Source of the DNA: Beaufortia kweichowensis
Taxonomy: Eukaryota; Chordata; Actinopteri; Cypriniformes; Gastromyzontidae
DNA length: 64,000 nt
Reading direction: 5' to 3'
NCBI GenBank assembly: GCA_019155185.1
Contig: CM032795.1
Location: 12,751,795-12,815,794, forward strand
Shown here: positions 25,291 to 38,060 of the stretch, piece after piece
Numbering within the stretch: position 1 is the first letter of the stretch
Layout of the letters: each line of letters starts with the position of its first letter
The notes under the pieces: generated by a model
Told to the model about the DNA's origin: nothing
Database searches by the model: none
What the model saw: only the letters and a program-made list of their open reading frames with translations
Position numbers and translations under genes: made by a program

Positions 25291-25350
25291 ATTAGTGGAT
25301 GATGGATTGCTTGAACTCACCGTCTTGGTCAAAGCTGGGAAACTGTCACG
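25291..25350 (+). other. Candidate 60-nt exon with strong splice sites
   Basis: The acceptor is a textbook T-rich tract ending TGTTTTGTTTTGCAG at 25290, and the donor is GTCACG|GTGAGC at 25350/25351. Two frames are open: one starts at tandem ATGs at 25299 and 25302 (MMDCLNSPSWSKLGNCH), the other spans the exon (LVDDGLLELTVLVKAGKLSR). It could be an alternative first coding exon, a 5' UTR exon or an internal exon of a gene whose other exons lie outside the window. I do not recognise either peptide. The paired signals are better than elsewhere in the window, but one short exon is weak evidence. Confidence 0.3.
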
Positions 25351-28300
25351 GTGAGCATGCATTCCGTCGCATTTTGCAACGCATAAGTCATCCAAAGTCT
25401 CATAAATATTTAGGCTGCAAGGAGAAGTTCACAGGGTCATAGGAATACATATGAGATTTTTTCATCAGCCGTTAAACTATTGTGGGCTCATACAAAAGCC
25501 ATGTAGGGTAAAGCTAAAAAAAATCTTTATATATTTGTTATTATTGCAAAAAATCTGTATGAAGAATCACGTTGTGATATTTATGTGAGAGACTCATTTT
25601 GTTCAGGCAGGTGTCTGCATCTGTGTGTGAATAGTCTCGTGTTTATCACAACACGATCACATACGTGTCCGCTTATTTATGCATGAATGTATGTCACCCG
25701 TCACTCTTCACCGCGGTCTTAAACACTGCTCTTATATACTTGCTCTGAATTGACCATTTTTCTTAGATCCTGACAGCTGCTCTTAAGGGGGAAGGAGGCC
25801 CTAAACTAACCACGCTTGGGCGGACAGCTGGACGAGACCCTGGCCGTGGTTTGCAACACTGGGCCTTGTGTACTGCTGATCTTACCTCTGATTCCTGTCA
25901 GAGAAGCTATCTGATCAGCCTTAGTAAAGACTGATGATATGTTCAAAACATATTGCACACTACACAGTATGTCCTGTACAGAAGTCATACTATTTAAAAA
26001 TAAACAGCATGTGAAATAACACGCTACAATACGAGATATCTTCAACTAGTCTGACCTCAATACACTGCACGCTTACATGACTGACAGGCATCCATTTGTA
26101 AATCCTGTAATACGTATGCTAATTTTGCCATTTTTAATCCAATTTTGTGTAAAAACCCATTAACTTTTGGCCGTCTAATAATGAGTCACGAAGTTAATGT
26201 TAAAAATCTCAGTTGATATTGCTTCCACTTAATTTGTCAGAATCGAAATTGAAGGTCAGGCCATTATCCCACACAATGTGGTCTGGTCAAATACAGCACA
26301 TTTGGCCAAATGGAATAGATCATGCATACATAAAATTTGCATACCGCGCACGGTATTAATTTTACATTCTTGAAAGGTTTTATCTACCTCTGCCTGTTAT
26401 AATAGAAGTAAGCGTTAATTGTGTGATACGTTGCAATTTTAATAGGAAATGAGACCGCATGCATGTATACAGTATGTCTCTGTGTAGATATGGCTCTGTG
26501 TCAGAGCAGTCAGTATACATTCCCATTTCTTTAACCCTGTGAAGATTAGACTAGCATGGTGTGAAATCTAAAATAAGTATGAAAAGAAAAGGATATTCAC
26601 CCATTTGAGCTCCATCATTACCCAACACTGGAACAGTAATAGTGCTCAGCAGGAGCTCAGCACACTGTGAGACAGAAAAGCTGAAGAAAGTAATATGGGA
26701 AAAGTTTCCAGTAAAAAAGTTGAAAATAAAAAAATAAAAAAGTATGACAGGAGACACAACAAATTCATTAAAATTAAGCTGACCTAACTGACCCCTTCTA
26801 TAGTAAAATTATGTTATTTTTTCAAAACGCAAAAAATCCTTCTATTTATGTTAATTATTAAATAGCACTCATCATAGACATTATCATAAAAGTTGTCTAA
26901 AAGGATATTTAGTAACACTATTTTGGCAGCGTGTAGTAATTATTGTGATTAAATGGAATCTAAATTAGCGCAATAGAAATGCTACACATCTGCACCAGTT
27001 TTAAAAACAGTCAGACTCCAACAGGGTCCAACCTGCTCAAACTCATTACAACATCATTTTATCAGCCATGGAATGCCTAGCAAAGATTGAACAGTTCCTA
27101 GACTTACTCTTCAGATAGCATCTTTTACCAAATGTTATATGTAGATCGCACAGATCATGATATACAGTATGTGGTTGTGTTGCCTAAAGGTTAAAGATTT
27201 GTGGTGACAGGTTCAAACATTGCAAGAAGTGACCAATCTCTCATCATTGTATTTTAAACAATAAGTAGACTTTGTTATTTTGAAAAAAATCTATTAAATA
27301 AATAATTATGAGTTATAAATAATAATCCAACCCACAAATCTAAACTGTGAAAGTCAATAACCTTGGTTGGGTTGTCCTGTGACATTGAAGCAGATCTTTA
27401 TTTCAGATCCTTATTTTAAACAAGTTGACACAAGAGGTACAACTATGCCAGTCATGAGAAGAATGAGAAATGTGCAACAAACACTTCACTGTACAATGTC
27501 AAATACTTTGTCCTTAATACAGCACTTATACACGAGACCACACTTATCATCCGTAACATATTTACCACTTTTCCCCCATTCAAAACTACTCAGTATGTTT
27601 GTCATTTCCTAAAAAAGGGTAAAAAGGGTACCCAATAGGTAATAAATGTACTTAAGAAGCAAAATGGCATGCTATCATCTTCTATCATACATCTAGGACA
27701 ATAAAACACAATGCTCATCAAAAGAAAGGGGAATGGATATTTTGGCACACACTTCATATTCCTCCTTGTTGGTGGTCCAGCTTTTTGTTGTTTTTTGTGA
27801 TAGGAAGCAATATTTCATTCATTTCCTGCTCTAGATCACTTGAAAGAATAATCTGCTATACAGTTATGCACAAAACACACAATGGCTTTCACAAATGACA
27901 ACTCAGACACATGCTGCTGCAGATACCGGCACATACCTCAGTAAACTACTCCAAAAATAGTGACGAATACACACAAAACACACTCACATATAGCCATTCC
28001 TCTATCTTACACACCTACACAGAAAAAGCAATCCAAAGAAATATATGAACCTTCAAAATGCCCAGGTTTGCCAGGACAATCTAGCTAAACCATAGTGCCT
28101 ACGGATATGAATGTTAAAAATCATTTTTCAGTTCTTTCACCACTCACTCACACAATCACACACACCAAAAGACACATTCTTTATTTGACACCCTGTGTTC
28201 TCCATTCCATTCCAGGGTGTAGTTCTGCTTCATCCAGCAGTGCTGTGTTTTAGAAGTCACATTACATTTATTTCCTTTAGAGAAAAAACGCTGATCTATT

Positions 28301-29883
28301 TTCATGTTTTACTGGAAGCAGATGGATGTATCTCACACCTGTTACTATGAAGTGCAAATTGAAATTCGGGTTTGGCCCGTGGTTTGTATGGGGTGTACTG
28401 GGTCGTAGAAAAAGTTTCCCATTTCATGTTCATACAAACAAGGGAACCAGAGAACCTAAGCACTGCTCAGAATATAAGTATAACAAAAACTGAGCTATTT
28501 TTTTAGGGGGGGATTGAAATATATATCCTACATCTGTGCAAGCATTACAACCCTTTTTATGTGTCACGAGCACAACAAACTGCCATGGCTGTAATAAAGT
28601 CCATTATTTATTTCTGACACCCACAGGTAGATAAACCGATAAAGGGGATACAAATGCAATGATCACCCTTTTTCATCAAAATAGTGCTGGTATGGTAGTT
28701 TAAAATCATTTAATTTAGTATTTCTAAACAATGTGCAAACAAACACACATAGCACATTTTCAATGAGAGACATTTTCAGACATTTTCAATGTGGACAACT
28801 TTGTTGATGATACCAGTTTCTGGATTGAGACCAGCAGGCGTAGGTATCGATGCACACTTGCAAATAAACTAGGACGTAGAACTAAAATAGAAGCCAAGAT
28901 GCATCAAACCAATTTGAATGTGTCTGTTGGTACCAAGACACTGTCATGTCAAACATCTAGCAAAGAATATATTTAAACATGTTCACATGTTTGTGAAATT
29001 TCATTAAATGATGCAGGACTCCATTTAGATTAGTTTTACCAGTTTTAAACATGGTGTAGTTCGAATATGTACACTTATTAGTGCAAACATGGATTAATTT
29101 AAGACCAAGCAGAACCACATTTCTTTTATTTCTTACACTGTAAGTAAAAAACCAACATTGTTACTAACACTTTACACTAGCAGTGCAATTCACCTCGCAT
29201 TTACTCATACCTATAACAACAAAGACATCAATATATCCTCATTAGTACTCAGTGAGATCTTTGTTTTCATTTCCAAAGTAACGAACTAAAACCGGTACAT
29301 CATACAACTGTCCCAGCATCCTGCCAACAAGCTGTCGCCCGCAGTATTTATCCAGAGCTAATAAAAACCTGTTTGTGATTAAATATGTTACAATGTATTC
29401 TAAAAAAGCTAAATCTGTGAACATGCCCGCCGTGTGATATGACAGATACTCTCCATAGTTTGGACAGCTTGCATTTCACCAGGGGCACTTTAACATCTTA
29501 TATAGTTGAACCCTCAAGTCAGTATTTTTCTCTTAATATGAGTCATGAAAAAGGCACGAGAGACATAGGTGAGCTTAACTTTGATATGGAGCACCTCTTT
29601 GGCTCTAACTGCCTTTACAGCATACCCGTCAAAGCATTGTTTTCTAGCAAATATTTCATTTTAAATGATTGATGTGCTGCCAGTGTTTGTAATATGATAC
29701 AGCAATTTAGATGGCTTTAATATTTTCCTAACCGCTTTATTTGATGTGCCAATATAGTTGATTCCCACTTTATCTAATATCAGAAGTCTGACAGCACTCC
29801 TTTTAGTCCTGTGGGGGTACATATAGACCACAGGAATGAAAGAGACGAAAAGAGGAAAAAAAATTAGGAAAGAATGAGGGAGA
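25351..29883. other. Long non-coding stretch, no gene seen
   Basis: More than 4.5 kb of AT-rich DNA in which no open frame exceeds about 80 codons and none shows domain content. CA-rich words occur around 27870-28170. No transposon borders recognised. Confidence 0.5.
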
Positions 29884-31013
<1,130 letters not shown>

Positions 31014-31430
31014 CAAGTGGAAGTCGCTTTGGATAAAAGCGTCTGCAAAATGTTCTGAGCTGACATATCTGAATCTTTGGTTTAATATACATCTTCTCTT
31101 TGCTGGCAACAATTACCTTAATACCGGATATCTTGATATCCTGACAGACTTGAGGGTCAGAGCTTAGGGTCATCCACAATGCAGTGCATGGAGAGGTTAA
31201 ACACATTACCGCAGAGGTGGGTTGAACTGGATGGTATTGCCTGACATGTGCACTACTGGAGATCAAACCACTGATCAGATTGGTGTCGGGCCATTTCTCT
31301 AACTGCCTGACTAATGCTGCATTAACATGGAATGAACCAGCCCATCTGCAGTTCACTGACCCTAGGCTAACAGTTTTTCCTGTCATTACTGTCAGGTCAT
31401 TCGTGTCAATGACGGTAGCAAATCCAAGCA
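31014..31430 (-). repeat. Fish SINE/MITE-type repeat with GCGTCTGC tail
   Basis: 31020-31056 reads GTCGCTTTGGATAAAAGCGT then CTGCAAAATG, the reverse complement of the teleost-wide CATTTGGCAGACGCTTTTATCC motif found in Angel-type MITEs and SINE tails. To its right, 31255-31320 (GGAGATCAAACCACTGATC, TCGGGCCATTTCTCTAACTG) resembles the degenerate tRNA-like part of fish SINEs. A 140-codon minus-strand frame spans the block and ends inside the tail motif, so I read it as a repeat frame and not a gene. Outer limits are uncertain. Confidence 0.45.
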
Positions 31431-32080
31431 CTCAGAAATGATCTTAGTGTGAAGTAGTAAAACATGCCAATGAAGCATGTGGATGGTGTTGATATGTGGG
31501 CGTCTGCATAAATGTATAGTGTATGTTTGACTGATGTTGAAGAGGAGTGAAAATGATCTAAAAGGGGGTTGTGGGGTATAAAACACATCAGTTTGGCTGA
31601 TGAATTTTAATGCAACATTAACCTGTTAGCCCTTGCTTAAAACAGGTAGGTACAGTACAGTACAGTAAACTGCTATTTGCATGCATGTTCAGTCCACTGC
31701 CAAATCGAGTTGTTGGCAGAATTCTAATTGGTATTTATGCGTGGACGTTGCTGTTCACTTATCAGTCTATTCAGGCATTTTCACACACATCACACATATC
31801 CAAAATCTTGGCATGAAAAACACGCACAGCTTACGAAGTAAACAATTTATCCCAGTTAACTCTGTAATACAAGATGCAATATATTGCTTTGTGAATTATG
31901 AAGAATATGTAACTGAGATGTGACAGGCATGTGCCAGCACTAATAAAGTAAACACTTTAGTAGTCAACTTATCAGGTTTAAAGTACCCATTTATCTGCCA
32001 ATTTACAATGTTTAATCAGTCAATCAAACAACAACTCCAGTTCATAAAACTATACGAAGCTGATGAGAACAGCAATGTAG
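31431..32080. other. Non-coding stretch, no gene seen
   Basis: Contains (TACAG)n at about 31650-31666. No supported gene. Confidence 0.5.
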
Positions 32081-32084
32081 TACA

Positions 32085-32925
32085 GCTGTTGTTTAAGCCA
32101 ACAGCAAAATGGAGAAAAAATGTGAACTAAGTGACTTTGAATGATCGCGGAACGATTGTTGATGCCATTGGGGAAGGTTTGAGTCTATCAAAAAGTGCTG
32201 ATCTCCTGGCATTTTTATACATAAACAGTCTCTAACAGTCTCCACAGTAAGAGAATGGTGTGAAAACAATAAAGATTGAGTGAGCAGGAGAGAAAGCCCT
32301 GTTTATGTGAGAAAGCCAGGACTGGTTCAAGCGAACAGAAGGGTTACTATAAATCAGATATCATGTATTACATTACATCTATCTTTAAAAAACATCAAAT
32401 TCACCAAAACTAGATTGTAGAAGGAAAAGACTGCTAGTCTAACAAATCTCAAAATCTGATGCAACACGGAGATAATCCACATTGATACATAGATTCTTCC
32501 TGGCCTGTGTGAGCAGCCAGTGGTGTAATCGTGCAAGAAAACCAGACCTCTTAATACCAATTGAACATTGATTAAATGTTACAGCCTACCTTATTGCTGA
32601 CCACTTACATTCCCTTTATGGCCACGGTCTACCCATCTTCTAATGGCTACTTCCAGCAGGATAATGCACCATGTCACAGAGCCCTCATCATCTCTAGCTA
32701 GTTACAGAAATATGACAATGAGTTCAGTGTAATCTAATGGGCTTCACAGTATCCTGATCTCAATCCAGCAAATCACCTTTGGGACAGCAGATTCAAGCAT
32801 GAATGTGCAGCCCATAAATCTGAGGAAACGTGGATCAGAATCTGTAAGGGATATTTCCAGCACCTTCCACGGGGGAAAATGGGGTCTTATCCAGTTTCAG
32901 AAGGTGAACCTAATAACCTGGAATA
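32085..32925 (+). pseudogene. Dead Tc1/mariner transposase
   Basis: Transposase of the Tc1/mariner DDE/D family, which cuts and pastes its element at TA sites. Read conceptually on the plus strand, an N-terminal helix-turn-helix region begins near 32109 (SLSKSADLL at about 32184, REWCENN at about 32250). After a degraded middle part, GYFQQDNAPCH (about 32645-32677) carries the second catalytic Asp, and QYPDLNPANHLWD (32747-32785) is the third catalytic region. In that last motif the position normally held by the catalytic Glu is Asn. Stop codons interrupt the frame (for example between the last two motifs), and the centre is too short for a full DDE domain. The right end GGTGAACCTAATAACCTGG (32903-32921) resembles the terminus of fish elements of this group; no matching left end was found. 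An old, immobile copy. Confidence 0.75.
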
Positions 32926-32929
32926 AAAA

Positions 32930-34668
32930 AGCGAGAATGTTAGGAATCTAGTCTGTTTTAGTCTAGTCTGTTCAAAGGGCTCAATGTCATAGGATCACTC
33001 TAACTTTCTTATTTTTTAAGTCATGTTTTTAATGTCTTTTAGACTAAATTATTAACTCCAACCAATGAAACAATTTTTCTATTAGACACAGTTTTTTTGC
33101 TTTAAATTATATATGCAATTTACCACTATTTTACATGAATAATATTTGAAACCTATTATTTAGCTACCACACTTTGTAAGGAGCCTACTGCATGCATGTA
33201 CAGGGCACATCTCTGTAACACACCATCAATGATCCCAATGTTTATTTCATCAGATAAGGTAAACCATCTTCTTGTTGTTATTAAGAAACTAGACTATTAA
33301 ACAACTGGGCAAATGTGTGTGTCCATGTGACCAGCTTAGTTTGTTTACTTGTGGATTTGTATCAAGCATCAGTGAAAGTGTGTTTGGACAGAACATCATT
33401 ATTTTCTCTGTCCTTCTCCTTGTACTGCCAACTTAGCCATTACAGAGAGGAAGACAGCTCATCATCTCTCTCTCTCTTTATCTTTTCTCGCTCATTCAGG
33501 CTTCTTATCTCTTGGTGTCATTCGAGAGCAATGGAACTGTCTTTTTTATGCCTGAACTTCTGCTAGAATGAGGATGCTGACAATCTACCGGCATGAACCG
33601 AAACTCAGCTGATTCACATATTGTTAGCAGTTGGGCAGGTTTTCCAGAATATGCAAACCACTCAGAGAGGGTGTGTTGGTGTGAACCATTAAAAAGTCAT
33701 TAAAAGGCATTCACTGCTTTGCATTTTTCTGTGAATACATCTTTTTACCCCCCCAAAAAAATCTCCCTCCTCTATTTATTTCCTGGTGTACAGGTGAGTT
33801 GTTAACATTACACCTATAAAAACATAAAACGCTAATTGTTTTGCTGGCAGCCTCAAGCTATTCTTTACCAGTGGCTGTTAGACCAGAAAAATGAAAAAGA
33901 GCGCAAAGAAAAGATTTGCATACCAGTCTAGGGTGCTTTTTCTTAGAAGTCATTTATATGGTAAAGCCTACATACCACACATAACAGGCTGATAACACCT
34001 AGCCACATGAAGGTCAACTCATGTGAACCCTCCTGAAATTAATCCGTTAATGAACCTAATATCAGCAAAAGGACAGAAACAGAGAGAAGTGACTATATTA
34101 ACTGTAGTAGTATCTGTAGTAGTAGAAGAAGTAAACACCTTTTCTTCCCTTTTTTGCAGTTTTAATATTATTATATTTTTATGTGACTCATCTATGGTGA
34201 ATTACCAGGGTCACGGTTAGAAAGTGCTACTTTGTGTCGTCGTGTGCGTTTAAGGATATGAGTCATGCAACATCCGACTTCAACCGACACAACCAGGTCA
34301 ACAGGAATTGAGTTTCAGTGAACTATCTAGGGTCTTGGGTAAATGACAAAGACAGTCTTGGTTATTTTAGCATCAAACACATATCTTCATTACTCTTGTC
34401 TGGCATTGTCTAATTTTCTTATATACACATCCTTTTGTTTGGAGAGAAATGTCAAGGAAGAAAATGAAATAAGTGTCTTCATGAATACCCCAGACCAATG
34501 TTCTATTTATTTATTTTGTATTTTTGTGTGGATTTCCATATTTTTACTGATATTGAAAATGCCCTACAGGAAGGCTGTTTTGATTAAAAAAACACATTTA
34601 ATAGCTATTTTGTCTTTCATTTCAGTCTCAAAACCAGTTTTTTACAAGCAACAGTCTGCTAACAGATG
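32930..34668. other. Non-coding stretch, no gene seen
   Basis: No supported gene. A 121-codon plus-strand frame at 34343-34708 runs into the transposon end at 34674 and is hydrophobic, low-complexity sequence. CT-rich runs occur around 33465-33490. Confidence 0.5.
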
Positions 34669-34673
34669 TCATA
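34669..34673. repeat. Target-site duplication, left copy (TCATA)
   Basis: Identical to 35608-35612, directly flanking the CAGGG end. Confidence 0.55.
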
Positions 34674-35607
34674 CAGGGACATTTGAGTGTGGTGGCACCA
34701 GCCCTTAATTTGGTAGCACCAAAATCATGGGGTGAAAAAAAGAAACATACAAACCTGTTTAATATATTAATAATTAATTACAAATCAATACAGAATTGTA
34801 AAACATATGAGATGGTTTTAAAACTTCTAGCATAAATGTGATTATTATAATAATGAAGAGAACTAAAAAAATATTAATATCATAGTATATTATTCAACCA
34901 AATATTTTAATTTACTTTTTCTTTAGTAATAACTTTACGTTATTGATTACATTAACAACATCATCAGCATTAATTTAGTAATACAATAACTTTAAATTTC
35001 ATTATTGAGCTCTCACACTGAACCTGTTGCAAGTTGGACCTCAATTTTGTTTCCTTTAATTGATTGAATCCATAGATGCATCTGTGTATCCATCAATCAT
35101 AAAGGATACAAAGGGAGCGTTTCATTGCGCTCACAACATGTTGATCACAGGTGATAATGCTTGCGCATTGAAAGAAACTATGTTTCACTTTTAAAGTAGG
35201 TAAATGGCCTCTAGCTTAAGCAATATGATAAAATGTAATAAACTTTACTAGAACATCAGATGGCTCCTTATTTCTCAAGTGGGAGGGAGGCCTTGACCAG
35301 GCCTTTGATGTTTGAGATTCGTGAATTTACAGACCATCTCTACACATTAATATACTTATGTATAGGAATACTTTAAAAATATAGTGTTTATGGAACTTTA
35401 GAGATGGTCCCTAAACTCACGTGTGTGGCGGCTCATGAGAAAAAGGAAGAGTCACTGCATGCACTGTAGCTCTAATCGCTTGCGCAGTGTAACGTTTCTG
35501 TGCATTAAAATAAAACGTATATAAATATTCTTAGTCGCACCATAGCGACCTTGTAAAATAATTAGTCGCACTGGCAGAAAAAATGAGTTGCAAATGTCTA
35601 GGCCCTG
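34674..35607. mobile_element. Non-autonomous hAT-like element, 934 bp
   Basis: The ends are inverted: CAGGGACATTT on the left and, on the minus strand, CAGGGCCTAGACATTT on the right. Both ends then carry GGTGGCACC / GGTGCGAC words. The element is flanked by a perfect 5-bp direct repeat, TCATA (34669-34673 and 35608-35612). CAGGG ends are usual for hAT elements; most make 8-bp duplications, but a hAT5 group with 5-bp duplications is described. The interior has no transposase frame. It includes an internal stem at 35321-35420. A good call as a MITE-like element, less certain as to superfamily. Confidence 0.55.
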
Positions 35608-35612
35608 TCATA
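35608..35612. repeat. Target-site duplication, right copy (TCATA)
   Basis: Identical to 34669-34673, directly flanking the CCCTG end. Confidence 0.55.
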
Positions 35613-37380
35613 TTCAGCTTACCTTTGTTGTTGGTTTCTTTGTTTGTCTCTCTTTATCTTATCTTTTCCTCATTGTTTCCTAGAAAGAAAGATAACAAAT
35701 ATGATTGATAATGTTACTAAAAAGCTAAATATTAACAAACACACAACAAATGTTGTTAGCCGTTCAGTCCAAATGTAAAAATTGGATCCAAGTAATCAAG
35801 TAGCTGATTGTTGATTGACAGGTTTTGACTTCAGGCAGATTAAAATCTTAAACAAAAGTTCAAGAGGAGCATGTTCATCTATCTTGTCAATAACAGCATA
35901 AATGTATACAAACGTGGCTGCTTCTTTCCCCAACTCAGCCTTTATTTTAATCTCTTAGCTTAGTCAAAAGTTCCCTGTCTGACATGTTTATTTGTGCCAT
36001 GCAGGGAAAAATTATAAAGTTTGAGCTTTTACAGTTATGGTTAGTAAATTGTTGTTTTGTTGTTTACACCTATCGCCCAGGAAGATTCAGAGACTGTAAT
36101 GAATATCTCATTGGAGTTGTATTTTATAGGCAACAAACACACTAAATGTCGTAAGGATGAGTTGACAAAGACTCACACGAACAAGCACACAGAGACACAC
36201 ACTGCAGATAAGAGTTTTATGCATTACACTGCCAAGGACTGTTCAAGATTGGGTCCATAAATCAAATGGACTTCCTTTACACACACAGACGTACACATAC
36301 AAATGCGCACACACACCTGCAGCCCCTCCGCCACCACGTCCTTGACATTAAATGGATTTTTCCTCTACCCTTCCCGGCAGTTTCTTCATTACCGAAGTTA
36401 TGGAGCTATGATTTATGTAGCTATGGCCATCACCGCAGCACAATTTCAGCCAAACAACTGCACATCCTATTAAAAAGTGAAGAGGAAGATGTTGCTTTTT
36501 ATCTTCCCTCTCCTTAATTCTCTTCATCTCTCTTGCTGGCTCGCACTCCAGCACAAACCGCTACGCAGGGGGTAATATAAACTGACAGTGTTATGTGCGC
36601 CTCTCTATTTGGGGAGATGATTGTGCATGCAGTAGTTGAATACAGACTGTACATTTGAAAAGATGTGCACTGAAAGCAATCTCTCATGGTGAACTTCAAG
36701 ATAATAAATAATTCACATCCCAATAGAAAATATCAACAGACCTTGAGAAAGAAATAATGCATTAAATGATTTATTGTTTGGCAGCCTCTGCTCTAAAGGT
36801 ACAATATCCAGAAACCTTCTTCATCTCACACTGGAAGATACAAATGTGTGATTCTTGCTGTTCTGGGATGGCTAAAAAACAAATTTAAGCACACACATCA
36901 GAATACAGTATTACCTTAGCACAAAATAACCAGAGATAGCTCTGTGAAAGGTCAGATTTAAAAAAAAAGTTTATGCATTTCTTCTAACAACGATCCAGAT
37001 GTTGGACATTTTGGGTGATCATCTGGTGTGTTTAGATAATGATAGTAAACAGATGTTAAGAATAATAACAACTCCAGTTCAGTAAACTCATGCTATGTAC
37101 AGAATTTACAGTCAGACATGATACCACAGGGGTCCATGGAGAATTTACAATTCTGTGATATTTTTAATGATGCACTAATTCCTCTCCATTATGATTATAC
37201 ATCATATAATGTTGTCTGTAAAATGTGAAAGGCCCTGTTTTAGATTACTGAAGTTGTGTATGCGTAAAGACATAACATTAAGACAGACATTGATGTGGAG
37301 AGCTAGAGCACATCTGCCTTGATATAATGTGACAAGTGTCCTGTATGCGCGATGAGTCAGCCTGTGTCTGTTTGTAATGT
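35613..37380. other. Non-coding stretch
   Basis: CA-rich words at about 36165-36320 drive the open frames here. 36330-36560 is more complex and less AT-rich, but shows no domain or splice pair. No gene supported. Confidence 0.45.
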
Positions 37381-37382
37381 GT

Positions 37383-37470
37383 GGGAGGGAAGGAGAGAGA
37401 AAGGAAGACAGAGAAAGAGAGAGAGAGAAAGGGAGAGAGAATAATAGAGAGAGAAATAAAGAGAGCGAGA
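37383..37470. repeat. Imperfect GA-rich tract
   Basis: Mixed GAGA/GAAA/GGAA words over about 90 bp, with no long perfect run. Confidence 0.8.
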
Positions 37471-37699
37471 GCGTTCAATGCTTTAGCCATGTAGAATCTT
37501 TTACAAATATAATGCTATTTGGTATAATCATGTTATGTGGTCGGAGGATGACAACGGATAGGGAAGTGAGCCTTGTGGATGGAATTAAGTGGCGATAAAT
37601 TTTGACAGTTTTACCTCACTGGATTAACTCAAGAGTTTGTGCTCTGGCTCTGTTGCTCCAGATCCCTTTTTCCTCTCGTCTTTTTGTCTCTTCATATAC

Positions 37700-38060
37700 T
37701 TGAACGAAGTAGTCACGACGTGGCAAGGTTCAAACGACAAGCAGTTTGTTTAGTCCACGTTGACAGCAGAGCTGCTGCCCGACGCTACAAGCCGTGTTTG
37801 CGCGCGCGCTCTCATATGCGCGTCACGACACTGAAAACAATAAACATACCTTGCATATTTAACTTCTTGTTTGTTTTGTCAACTGGTTTAAATGGTTTTT
37901 ATTTGTGATATAATATCGAACATCTAAAACTCACAATCAATATCTTATCGTCTATGGGTATTGTTTAACACACATGAGGGGTTCAGTAAGTTTGCAGTGT
38001 GAGTGTGGGCGTGGCAACCGCTAACTTGCAAGTGATGACGTGAAACGTTGTGTTGTACCA
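37700..38060. other. CpG-retaining patch in CpG-poor DNA
   Basis: CpG dinucleotides are dense here compared with the flanks: TAGTCACGACGTGGC near 37712, GCGCGCGCGCTC at 37800-37811, ATGCGCGTCACGAC near 37816, and GATGACGTGAAACGTTGTG near 38034. No gene or repeat border is recognised. It could be an unmethylated regulatory element, a cryptic promoter or a recent insertion. Confidence 0.35.

Noticed and set aside
9143..25350. Joining the 9143-9307 and 25291-25350 candidates as one transcript
   Set aside because: The phase-0 donor joined to the second block gives a stop after three codons, so they do not form a continuous coding sequence.
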